From: Roseinatronobacter monicus
Lineage (GTDB): Bacteria > Pseudomonadota > Alphaproteobacteria > Rhodobacterales > Rhodobacteraceae
DNA length: 64,000 nt
Assembly (NCBI RefSeq): GCF_006716865.1
Contig: NZ_VFPT01000001.1
Location: 1,917,001-1,981,000 of the forward strand
Direction of reading: 5' to 3'
The stretch's first letter is position 1. Every line of letters starts with the position of its first letter. The notes beneath the pieces are model-generated. The model worked only from the letters and a program-made list of their open reading frames with translations, searched no databases and had not been told where the DNA came from. A program made the position numbers and the translations under genes. Shown in pieces: positions 26,215 to 34,088 of the stretch.

Positions 26215-26569
26215 AGGTTCTATCTGGTCATCGCAATTATCCTTTCTGTTCAGCTTTGGCGTCTATTGAGCTGTACGAAAGACCGCTGCTCGTACAGCAA
26301 ATTATGACCATCCTCACATCATTTGGAAGATTTTTTTTATTTTTTTTCATAGCGTTAGAGAGAATTGTTAAAGTTCAACTTGCTCTCCATTCGAAGACCC
26401 AATCGATGGTGGAAGGGATATACCACGGCCACAAAGTGATGTGGTTTTCTTCCGTCGAAAAAATAACCACTATCCTATTGTTTTAGATGTGATAATTTTT
26501 GCAATCAGTGATTTTCAGGCCTTGCCAAATCTACCTTGAGCGATTTCCAGAAGATTGTTCAGAAACAGG
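26215..26569. other. AT-rich gene-free stretch
   Basis: About 355 bases with T-runs (26329-26348) and much lower GC than the surroundings. A 76-codon frame at 26256-26486 would need a TTG start without a ribosome site and I do not accept it. The composition suggests foreign DNA. Confidence 0.45.
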
Positions 26570-28060
26570 GGTCCCTTCGCGATTTGTGTGGGTTGCTGGT
26601 GGGCGGCGGATTGAATCTTCTACCAGATATTGTGGTCACAACATAAGGCGCGTCTGTCGCGGAGACCTCAAATATCGCAGCGTCAGACGCGCCGAGCCTG
26701 TTGAGCTGCGGCAGTTTTTTTGGATAGGGTGAAGCTTCCTGAAACCAGCGGATGAGGAGGTATTCATGGGTCCCGAGACAAGTTTGTTCACGACAGCTCT
26801 TGGCCTGCAGGCTCCGTGGAGTGTCACGGACGTACGTTTTGACGCCAAACTCAAAGAGATCCACTTTGACGTCCGCTTCAAGGCGGGAAGTCGATTTGCT
26901 TGTCCCTCCTGTGGCGCGCCCGATCAGCCCGTCCATGACACGCGATCCAGGATCTGGGAACACCTGCGTTTTTTCGAGCACAAGGCTTTCATCCATGCCG
27001 ATGTGCCACGTGTTGCTTGCAGCCAATGTAGCAAGACCGGACAGGTTCCGGTCCCCTGGGCGCGCAGTGGCAGCGGTTTCAGTCAGTTGTTTGAAGCCTT
27101 TGTGATTGCGCTGGTGCGACAGATGCCGGTGAAGGCTGTTGCTGATATGCTTGATGTTGGTGACGATCGCCTCTGGCGGGTTCTTGACCATTACGTGTCG
27201 TCAGCGCGAGATCGCGAAGACTTCAGCGCCGTGACCGCCCTTGGGATTGACGAGACAGCTGCGCGCCGCGGGCATAATTACATCACCCTATTTCACGACC
27301 TTCTGGCCGGCAGGCTTCTCTTTGCCTGTGAAGGACGTGATGCAAAGACTGTGGCGGCTTTCGGTGAAGATCTGCGCGCCCATGGCGGTGATCCCGATGC
27401 CATCTCCGCTGCCTGTATCGATATGAGTAGGGCCTACATTTCTGGCGTCGCAAAGCATCTGCCGAACGCGGATGTTACCTTCGACCCATTCCATGTCATC
27501 CAACTGGCCAATGTGGCGCTTGAAGAGGTTCGCCGCGCCGAAGTACGCAGCAGACCTGAGTTGAAACACAGCCGCTGGATGTGGCTCAAGGACAAGAAGA
27601 GATGGACGAAGCGGCAGATCACACAGCATCATGATCTATCTCGGATGCACCTGAAAACAGGACGCGCGTTTCGCTTGAAAGAGGCTTTGCGCGACATCTT
27701 TGCTGAAGCCGAGTCCAAGGCAGAGGCCGAAGAACGGCTTACCGCCTGGTTTCAATGGGCGCGCCGCAGCAGGCTGCCAGCATTCAAGAAACTCGCTCTG
27801 ACACTCAAGGCGCACTGGGATGGTATACTTAACGGTTTTGACAGCGATCTGAGCAACGGCGCTGTCGAAGCCATCAACGGCCTCATTCAGGCCGCAAAGG
27901 CTCGGGCGCGCGGGTATCGCAAAACCCGCAACCTCATCAACATGTCATACCTCATCGCAGGCAATCTCACCCACTTACCAGCGTCACCCTACCGCACAAC
28001 ATCTTGTGCCACAGGCAAATGAACGGAAACCAAGCCACCCACACAAACCGCGAAATAGCC
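26570..28060 (+). mobile_element. ISL3-family insertion sequence
   Basis: A complete transposase gene lies between imperfect terminal repeats: left GGTCCCTTCGCGATTTGTG and right, as reverse complement, GGCTATTTCGCGGTTTGTG, both continuing GTGGGT. Ends were placed at the GG usual for this family. The 8 bases on each side differ, so no target duplication is visible. It interrupts a small ORF on its right. Confidence 0.83.
26766..28022 (+). CDS. ISL3-family transposase
   Basis: This is a 418-residue DDE transposase. An N-terminal zinc ribbon (CPSCGAPD...CSQC) binds DNA, followed by the DDE core with D in ALGIDETAARRGHNYIT, D in AACIDMSRAYISG and E in LSNGAVEAINGLIQAAKARARGY. AGGAGG lies 5 bp before the ATG. 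The gene is full length and probably functional. Confidence 0.95.
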   Translation: MGPETSLFTTALGLQAPWSVTDVRFDAKLKEIHFDVRFKAGSRFACPSCGAPDQPVHDTRSRIWEHLRFFEHKAFIHADVPRVACSQCSKTGQVPVPWARSGSGFSQLFEAFVIALVRQMPVKAVADMLDVGDDRLWRVLDHYVSSARDREDFSAVTALGIDETAARRGHNYITLFHDLLAGRLLFACEGRDAKTVAAFGEDLRAHGGDPDAISAACIDMSRAYISGVAKHLPNADVTFDPFHVIQLANVALEEVRRAEVRSRPELKHSRWMWLKDKKRWTKRQITQHHDLSRMHLKTGRAFRLKEALRDIFAEAESKAEAEERLTAWFQWARRSRLPAFKKLALTLKAHWDGILNGFDSDLSNGAVEAINGLIQAAKARARGYRKTRNLINMSYLIAGNLTHLPASPYRTTSCATGK

Positions 28061-28152
28061 ACATACTGCGTGGACCCACCAGGACCAGCCCCACCTACAA
28101 TCGGCGAGCCCCATGGAACTTCAAGCGCGTCTGCGGCTGAGTTAAAAGTCAT
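28061..28152 (-). pseudogene. Start of a small ORF downstream of the reverse transcriptase, cut by ISL3
   Basis: From an ATG at 28150-28152 on the minus strand, about 30 codons (MTFNSAADALEVPWGS, then a glycine-rich stretch) run straight into the ISL3 end. It lies 34 bp after the reverse transcriptase stop on the same strand. It could be the start of the gene partner of the RT. The ribosome site is weak and the family is unknown. Confidence 0.35.
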
Positions 28153-28186
28153 AGTACACGCCGCCAATGCGCAGCACAGGTACTTT

Positions 28187-29209
28187 TTACTGCAACTCCC
28201 ACGACGTGGTGGGCGCTCGAGATGCTTCATAAAAAACCTGCAAAGCCACTTCATCATTCAGTCCTCCTTTTGCCCAGATGGGAAACCTTGCCTCATAGGC
28301 GCGCAGGCGGTCTGTGAGGTAGCTGGGATTTCGCATGTCTGGTGTGAGTGTGATATAAGCGCGGTTCTTGAGCCATTCTGGCGCGGAATCCGCTATGATG
28401 TTACCGTCTGCAAAGACCCGCGCAGCCTGACGCTGACGGATCTTGCACTGCTCATAAAGCCGACGGGCCTTCTCGATATGCCGATGCAGGGTTTCAGCTG
28501 ACAGTCTCAGGCCTGTCAGGCTGAGCTGATAGCCAAGGAAGCTGACACCACCCGACATCGCCCCATGGCCCATCCGGCCGATCAGGGTCTTGTCGGGGTG
28601 CGATACCATCCCCACGGCGGCAAAATGGTGCTGGATGGTCGCGATTGCGCGACGCAGTGGCCAGCGATGGCGTGAGATGACGATGATGTCATCCATGTAG
28701 CGCAGGTAAAACACATCTTTTTGCGCGGCCATCGCGCAATCGAGATCGTAAAGATAGAACGCCCCCAATACGGGGCTGGGCGCGCCGCCTGCGCGAAGCC
28801 CGCGCGGGGCATCAACAAAGTTGCCGCCGGTCTCGACACTCATGTTCAGGTATTGCCCCAAGAGGTTCAGACAGTTGCGATCGCGCGTGTGGCGTTCGAC
28901 CTTGCCAAGGAGGATTTCGGCATCGACGGTCTCATAGAAAGACTTCACATCGGTGCGATAGACAAAAGGGGCCGGGCCATACTGATGCAGGGCCTGCGTT
29001 GCGGCGCGGACAGCCGCTTTCAAGCCGCCTGTTCCCTTGAGGTGATAGCAACGGGGAGAGCGAGGCAGTATCTTGGTGAGCTGCGCTGCGAGGGCTGCCA
29101 GTGTAGGTCGGTCGCCCGCGTCAAAGCGCAACACCCCGTGCCGCGCAGTCCCGCGCGCAACGCTCAGCGGCCGAAGCCGCGGCAAACCTATTTGGTCCCA
29201 CTGTTTCAC
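28187..29209 (-). CDS. Reverse transcriptase, group-II-like / unclassified bacterial RT
   Basis: This 340-residue protein has the reverse transcriptase fold. Catalytic motif A is RTDVKSFYETVD, motif 4 is GGAPSPVLGAFYLYDLD, motif C is YLRYMDDIIVI, and HPDKTLIGR and VSFLGYQLS follow as motifs 6-7. The C-terminal part (EKARRLYEQC..., RFPIWAKGGL) resembles the thumb of chromosomal RTs related to group II intron enzymes but not mobile as introns. No maturase X domain or HNH endonuclease is present, and I saw no intron domain V nearby. The GTG start has AGGACGAAAC upstream. The gene lies at the right side of the island with a truncated ORF downstream and about 1 kb without genes upstream. Biological role is unknown; defence or DNA repair roles are known for related RT groups. 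Confidence 0.85.
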   Translation of the reverse strand: MKQWDQIGLPRLRPLSVARGTARHGVLRFDAGDRPTLAALAAQLTKILPRSPRCYHLKGTGGLKAAVRAATQALHQYGPAPFVYRTDVKSFYETVDAEILLGKVERHTRDRNCLNLLGQYLNMSVETGGNFVDAPRGLRAGGAPSPVLGAFYLYDLDCAMAAQKDVFYLRYMDDIIVISRHRWPLRRAIATIQHHFAAVGMVSHPDKTLIGRMGHGAMSGGVSFLGYQLSLTGLRLSAETLHRHIEKARRLYEQCKIRQRQAARVFADGNIIADSAPEWLKNRAYITLTPDMRNPSYLTDRLRAYEARFPIWAKGGLNDEVALQVFYEASRAPTTSWELQ

Positions 29210-29283
29210 ATGTTTCGTCCTGCTTGACCGGTCGCCACACCTCTTGCTGGTGCAATCTCACCGGCATGTCGCTAATACTACCA

Positions 29284-29304
29284 TATTTTCTTGGGCGAAT
29301 ACCC
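29284..29304 (-). repeat. Recurrent intergenic motif, copy E (diverged)
   Basis: On the minus strand GGGTATTCGCC then CAAGAAAATA; differs from the other copies at several positions. Confidence 0.4.
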
Positions 29305-29882
29305 CCCGGTCCCTACTGCGAGGGGGGGGGGGGGATTTCCAAAATTTTGTAGCGAAAATGCCACAGCTTTACACGTTATGCGCAGCCAGAGGCGCGTTTT
29401 TGATGCGCGCAACGCAGCATGTCGCATCGAGAATGCCGCAAGCACGAGCGGTTTTTGCGCAGATGCAGCGAACGGCAGAAAGGTCCCGCATAGCAGCCGA
29501 CCAGTCTGTATTGGGCGTGCTGCAGAACTGAAGGGCTGGTACCCGAGCTTATCCTTGTCATCAAAGGATGGCGGTGCATCGAAAGCGCAACCAGTTATAG
29601 GCTTGGGTTGCGCAGACCCTATGGGACATCCGGAGTAAGTTGATCCCTAAAATGAACGAGCTGTTCTTCTGCGCGACTTGCTCTGCCTGAATCATCCGGA
29701 ATTTCTCACAAGTCAGAGTTTTCCGGAAACTTGGGGATAGTCACATCAGAAGTCAGGCCTGCTCTGTCGGTTGTCAGGCTGTTACAATTGGTAAGATCAG
29801 AAGTCCTGGCAGTGGATATAACAGCAGCGCCGTGTTCACGCGATCAACGTGAAGGCTGCTCTGCGTCACCTTGACGCGATCA

Positions 29883-29934
29883 CCGTCCGATAAAGTAAAA
29901 TAAGAGTCGGACGGGCAAGGCCATATTTTACTTT
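29883..29934. repeat. Two mutually exclusive inverted repeats
   Basis: CCGTCCGA (29883-29890) pairs with TCGGACGG (29907-29914), and AAAGTAAAATA (29892-29902) pairs with TATTTTACTTT (29924-29934). All arms are perfect. The second repeat starts inside the loop of the first, so both cannot form together. It could be a switch-like RNA or a recombination site. Confidence 0.55.
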
Positions 29935-30104
29935 GTATAACCAGCAAGAGTATGGCGGCATGGGTGATGGTATGTGATCAGTTTTCGCGCAATTTTTCGG
30001 TGATGATGAGACGTTGATCTGGTGAGCTTTATGCCCGGATGATGCGTGACATAGACCGGATTGCATGAGACGCTTTCGTTTACTTTCACGTCCCTAGATC
30101 AGCT

Positions 30105-30137
30105 AAACGCCACCCCCTGGGGCGGCGTTTTTTATTT
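30105..30137 (+). terminator. Intrinsic terminator with no obvious gene
   Basis: AAACGCCACCCC and GGGGCGGCGTTT (one mismatch) followed by TTTATTTTTAA. The upstream 100 bases carry no protein gene, so it may end a small RNA or a lost gene. Confidence 0.75.
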
Positions 30138-30250
30138 TTAATTTCAGTGCCTTATGTTCCAGTGGAAAAAATAGACCCTATAAAAGGCAAATCTTTTGTC
30201 CAAAAAGGCTGATAACTGCCTGTCGGAACAGGGTATACCGTTACCCCAGT

Positions 30251-32515
30251 TCAGCCGCATTTCGAATGCCCGCATGCGCGGCAGGTCATACAGCCCTCAA
30301 TCATTGCCAGTTCATACGCTCCACAAGCAGGGCAGGCCCGCCCGCGCGGGGCTTCGCCTGCTACCAGCTTGGCGGCCTCTGGATCGGCCTTCAGGCCCAA
30401 CCCCTCGCCCGCAATGAAGCCAATGCGGATCAGATGCTGTTCGATCACGCCGCCGATGGCAGCCAGAATGGACGGGATGTAGCGCCCCTCGACCCAAGCG
30501 CCGCCGCGCGGATCGAAAACGGCTTTCAGTTCTTCCACCACGAAAGACACATCACCGCCACGCCGGAACACAGCCGAAATCATGCGCGTCAGGGCCACAG
30601 TCCAGGCAAAATGCTCCATATTCTTGGAGTTGATGAAAATCTCGAACGGGCGGCGATGGCCGTTGATGATTGTGTCATTGATCGTGACATAAATCGCGTG
30701 TTCTGATCCCGGCCATTTCAACTTATAGGTATGCCCTTCCAAAGCCTCGGGGCGATCAAAGGGGGTCGAGAGATAGACAACATCGGCCCCTTTATCCGCC
30801 ATGGGTGCCGCCTCAGTTGCTTCTGAGACAGACAGGACCGATCCTGTCACCTCATTGGGGCGATAGGTTGTACAGCCCTTGCAGCCCATATCCCACGCAG
30901 CCATGTAAATGTCCTTGAAGGCATCGAAACTGATATCTTCAGGACAGTTGATCGTCTTGGAGATGGAGCTGTCCACCCATTTCTGGGCCGCCGCCTGCAT
31001 ACGGACATGGTCGATCGGGGCCAATGTCTGCGCATTCACGAAATATTCCGGCAAGGGCGCGTCGCCTTGCGTCTCGCGCCACAGGCGCACGGCATAATCC
31101 TCGACCTTTTCCTCGGTGCGTGATCCGTCCTTTTGCAAGACCTTGCGTGTGTATTCATATGCGAATACCGGCTCGATCCCGGAGCTGACATTGCCTGCAT
31201 ACAGGCTGATCGTCCCCGTGGGCGCAATTGAGGTCAGCAGCGCGTTGCGAATACCGTGGGTGCGTATCGACGCGCGCACATCCTCATCCATCGCAAGCAT
31301 ATTGCCCGAACTCAGAAAGGCATCGGCGTCGAACAACGGAAAAGCGCCCTTTTCGCGCGCCAGATCGACACTGGCCAGATAGGCGGCGCGTGCAATGGCG
31401 TGCATCCATGCATCCAGTTGCGCCACAGCGGCGTCTGATCCATAGCGCAACCCCACCATCAGCAGCGCATCGGCCAGACCGGTCACCCCCAGCCCGATGC
31501 GGCGCTTGGCGCGCGCCTCTTGCGCCTGTGCATCCAGCGGAAAACGGCTGGCATCAACGACGTTGTCCATCATCCGCACGGCCACGCGCACCAGATCATC
31601 CAGCGCGCCAGCGTCCAGCGCAGCATCCGCCGTGAAGGGGTTTGTTATCAGCCGTGCCAGATTGACCGACCCCAGCAGACACGCCCCGTAAGGTGGCAAG
31701 GGTTGCTCGCCACAGGGGTTGGTTGCAGCGATTGTTTCGCAATAATTCAGGTTATTGGCGGCATTGATCCGGTCGATGAAAATCACCCCCGGTTCGGCAA
31801 AATCATAGGTCGCGCGCATGATCCGGTTCCACAGGTCGCGGGCCTGAACAGTGCGGTAGACGCGCCCCTCAAAAACCAGATCCCAGGAACCATCCTCTTT
31901 CACAGCTTCCATAAAGTCATCTGTCACCAAGACTGACAAATTGAACATCCGCAAACGCGCGGCATCCTGCTTGGCGGTGATGAAATCCTCGACATCCGGG
32001 TGATCGCACCGCATCGTCGCCATCATCGCACCCCGGCGCGAGCCTGCCGACATGATCGTGCGGCACATCGCGTCCCAGACATCCATGAAAGACAGCGGTC
32101 CCGATGCATCGGCAGAGACGCCTTTGACAGGGGCGCCCTTGGGCCGGACAGTGCTGAAATCATACCCGATCCCACCGCCCTGCTGCATGGTCAATGCCGC
32201 TTCCTTCAACATCTCGAAGATTCCGCCCATGCTGTCGGGGATCGTGCCCATGACGAAACAGTTGAACAGGGTCACCGACCGGCCCGTGCCTGCACCTGCG
32301 GTGATCCGCCCTGCGGGCAGGAACTTGAACCCCTCAAGCACCGCATAAAACCGCTCTTCCCACAATGCGGGGTCATCCTCGACCGATGCCAAGGCGCGGG
32401 CCACCCTGCGCCAGGTATCCTCGACACTCTCATCCAGCGCCACGCCTGCGGCGTCTTTCAGCCGGTATTTCATGTCCCATATCTGTTCAGCGATCGGGGC
32501 AGCAAAACGGGTCAT
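30251..32515 (-). CDS. nrdJ: Adenosylcobalamin-dependent ribonucleotide reductase (class II)
   Basis: This protein of about 754 residues reduces ribonucleotides with a cobalamin radical and needs no oxygen-dependent subunit. The NCFVMGTIPDSMGGIFEML, NPCGEQPLPPYGACLLGSVN and APTGTISLYAGNVSSGIEP blocks carry the substrate cysteines, the NPCGE catalytic motif and the substrate phosphate loop. The C-terminus ends in a zinc-ribbon-like CPACGAYELAMIEGCMTC plus CGHSKCG, which also provides the redox cysteines. An upstream frame to 32536 exists; I prefer the ATG at 32513-32515, since AAAGGA lies 8 bp before it and a good promoter puts the transcript start near 32547. NrdR, the ribonucleotide reductase repressor, is encoded at 62.4 kb. 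It is the first core gene after the island. Confidence 0.95.
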   Translation of the reverse strand: MTRFAAPIAEQIWDMKYRLKDAAGVALDESVEDTWRRVARALASVEDDPALWEERFYAVLEGFKFLPAGRITAGAGTGRSVTLFNCFVMGTIPDSMGGIFEMLKEAALTMQQGGGIGYDFSTVRPKGAPVKGVSADASGPLSFMDVWDAMCRTIMSAGSRRGAMMATMRCDHPDVEDFITAKQDAARLRMFNLSVLVTDDFMEAVKEDGSWDLVFEGRVYRTVQARDLWNRIMRATYDFAEPGVIFIDRINAANNLNYCETIAATNPCGEQPLPPYGACLLGSVNLARLITNPFTADAALDAGALDDLVRVAVRMMDNVVDASRFPLDAQAQEARAKRRIGLGVTGLADALLMVGLRYGSDAAVAQLDAWMHAIARAAYLASVDLAREKGAFPLFDADAFLSSGNMLAMDEDVRASIRTHGIRNALLTSIAPTGTISLYAGNVSSGIEPVFAYEYTRKVLQKDGSRTEEKVEDYAVRLWRETQGDAPLPEYFVNAQTLAPIDHVRMQAAAQKWVDSSISKTINCPEDISFDAFKDIYMAAWDMGCKGCTTYRPNEVTGSVLSVSEATEAAPMADKGADVVYLSTPFDRPEALEGHTYKLKWPGSEHAIYVTINDTIINGHRRPFEIFINSKNMEHFAWTVALTRMISAVFRRGGDVSFVVEELKAVFDPRGGAWVEGRYIPSILAAIGGVIEQHLIRIGFIAGEGLGLKADPEAAKLVAGEAPRGRACPACGAYELAMIEGCMTCRACGHSKCG

Positions 32516-32553
32516 GCGCGGCATCCTTTGGGGCATGGAAAGGGCAGACCCAC

Positions 32554-32582
32554 AAGATAAGCACCTGCTGCGCGCGGGTCAA
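32554..32582 (-). promoter_or_regulatory. Sigma-70 promoter of nrdJ
   Basis: On the minus strand TTGACC (-35) and TATCTT (-10) are separated by exactly 17 bp, and the nrdJ start lies about 40 bp further on. Confidence 0.65.
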
Positions 32583-32630
32583 CGCATTTACCCCCCTTGC
32601 CGCCAGTGTCATGCGCGCTAGAAGGGGCGT

Positions 32631-33062
32631 ATGAGCAAATGCATCCATCTGATCAAACTCTGCGTCGGTGCAGAACAGGTCGAAGACCTGATCGCGTGGC
32701 AACAATCCCCCCGCGCGCAAGGTTCAGATGGTCTGCCGCGCCATGTCACACGCATGCGGCCCAAACGCGCGGGTGAAATCTTGTCCGGCGGCTCGCTCTA
32801 TTGGGTGTTCAAGGGTGTGGTCCTTGCGCGCCAGCGTATCCTGCGCCTGGATGAGGTCGTAGGCGCGGATGGAATTCTGCGCTGCGCTATCGTTCTGGAC
32901 CCCGATGTGATCCGGACCGCTGGGGCCACAAAACGACCCTTTCAGGGCTGGCGCTATCTCAAACCGGAAGACGCACCACCCGACCTGCCAAAAGCGCGCG
33001 TGGGCGATGATGAACTGCCCCCGGAACTGGATGCCGCGCTGGCGGATCTCGGGTTGCAGTAA
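32631..33062 (+). CDS. DUF1489 family protein
   Basis: 143 residues with the family's start (MSKCIHLIKLCVGAEQVEDL), the middle GGSLYWVFKGVVLARQRIL and the end RPFQGWRYLKPEDAP. The family is found mainly in alphaproteobacteria and has no known function. It is divergent from nrdJ with 115 bp between the coding starts and converges on ccdA. Confidence 0.88.
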   Translation: MSKCIHLIKLCVGAEQVEDLIAWQQSPRAQGSDGLPRHVTRMRPKRAGEILSGGSLYWVFKGVVLARQRILRLDEVVGADGILRCAIVLDPDVIRTAGATKRPFQGWRYLKPEDAPPDLPKARVGDDELPPELDAALADLGLQ

Positions 33063-33067
33063 TTCCT

Positions 33068-33089
33068 CATTTTCTTGCTTCAAATACTC
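33068..33089 (-). repeat. Recurrent intergenic motif, copy D
   Basis: On the minus strand GAGTATTTGAA then GCAAGAAAATG, 38 bp past the ccdA stop. Confidence 0.65.
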
Positions 33090-33126
33090 AATCCGACATC
33101 GGCGGCCAGCCCGTCGGTTGGCGGGT

Positions 33127-33945
33127 TTATCCCAGTCGCTGCATCGCCGGAAAGGTTTCCAGCAACCACCAGGAAAACGCGGAAAACGCGCCTGTCACCA
33201 AAGCGATGCCGACAATCAGCAGCAACAACCCCATGACCTTTTCGATCACATCCATATGCCGCTTGAGCCGTGACATCAGCCCCATTGAACGCTGCACGAA
33301 AATCGCTGCCAGCAGGAATGGCAACCCCAGCCCCAACGCATAGACGCCCAGCATCGCAGTTCCGCGCGTCACGGTTGCTTCGGTTGCGGCCATGGTCAGG
33401 ATTGCGCCCAGAACCGGCCCGATACACGGGGTCCAGCCAAAGGCAAAGGCCAGTCCCAGCACATAGGCCCCAAAGGCCGAGCCCCCTCTGTCACCTGCAT
33501 CAAACCGAATATCCCGCGACAGCAAAGACCCCGACAACAGCGCCGGGGCCGCCAGATTGGCGCTGTGCAAAGACCGCTCTACCGCCCGTGCCATAAGCCT
33601 GAAAAAGCCAAGAAAATGCAGACCAAACGCGATCACCACCACACCGGCAATCTGGCCGAACAGTTCGGCATTGCGCAAGAACAGATGCCCCATCGTCGAG
33701 GCGGTGAACCCCAGCAACAGAAAAACCGTCGACAGTCCCATGAAGAAAAACAGTGCGGGCAGAATGGCCCTGCGGCTTGTCTTGCCTTCCTCTGTCAGCT
33801 CTTGCATCGAGATGCCGCCCATATAGGCCAGATAGGGGGGCACAATCGGCAGGACACAGGGCGACAGGAACGACAGCACCCCTGCCCCGAAGGCAATCAT
33901 CAGCGCGGCTATCAGGCCCACGTCAAACACATCTATCCCGAACAT
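33127..33945 (-). CDS. ccdA: CcdA-type thiol-disulfide transporter (cytochrome c biogenesis)
   Basis: This 272-residue inner-membrane protein has six predicted helices. The two redox cysteines are in LSFLSPCVLPIVPP (helix 1) and FGWTPCIGPVLGA (helix 4), the hallmark of CcdA/DsbD core proteins that pass electrons from cytoplasmic thioredoxin to periplasmic thiols for haem attachment. I start at the ATG at 33943-33945 with AAGGCAGGGTG upstream; an in-frame GTG precedes it directly. No other ccm genes lie in the window. Confidence 0.92.
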   Translation of the reverse strand: MFGIDVFDVGLIAALMIAFGAGVLSFLSPCVLPIVPPYLAYMGGISMQELTEEGKTSRRAILPALFFFMGLSTVFLLLGFTASTMGHLFLRNAELFGQIAGVVVIAFGLHFLGFFRLMARAVERSLHSANLAAPALLSGSLLSRDIRFDAGDRGGSAFGAYVLGLAFAFGWTPCIGPVLGAILTMAATEATVTRGTAMLGVYALGLGLPFLLAAIFVQRSMGLMSRLKRHMDVIEKVMGLLLLIVGIALVTGAFSAFSWWLLETFPAMQRLG

Positions 33946-34088
33946 CACCCTGCCTTCTTATTTGGGGTACGATGACAGATACGCGGCTCAGCCCCAATCG
34001 TCACGTGGTCCAGTGTCACGTTTATGTGCCGTGCGAAACTATGCCGCAGAGGTGTTGGCGGGCCATGCACGGATGGCCCGCCCTTCTA

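Larger units (their letters stand above)
29210..30104. other. Gene-free right edge of the island
   Basis: Nearly 0.9 kb without a convincing gene. It holds a run of 13 G (29322-29334), copy E of the recurrent motif, two overlapping inverted repeats (29883-29934) and then sequence leading to a terminator. Short frames are open but lack ribosome sites. Confidence 0.5.

Noticed and set aside
26256..26486. 76-codon frame in the AT-rich block
   Set aside because: Needs a TTG start without a ribosome site, low-complexity content, no motif.
28187..29640. Group II intron
   Set aside because: No maturase X or endonuclease domain in the RT and no domain V-like hairpin recognised near it; a covariance search was not possible here.
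28187..30104. Diversity-generating retroelement around the RT gene
   Set aside because: No template/variable repeat pair with adenine-specific differences and no Avd-like gene was found; the RT motif 4 also differs from DGR enzymes.
32537..32600. NrdR boxes upstream of nrdJ
   Set aside because: Only a weak partial match around the -10 region; no pair of boxes with proper spacing.
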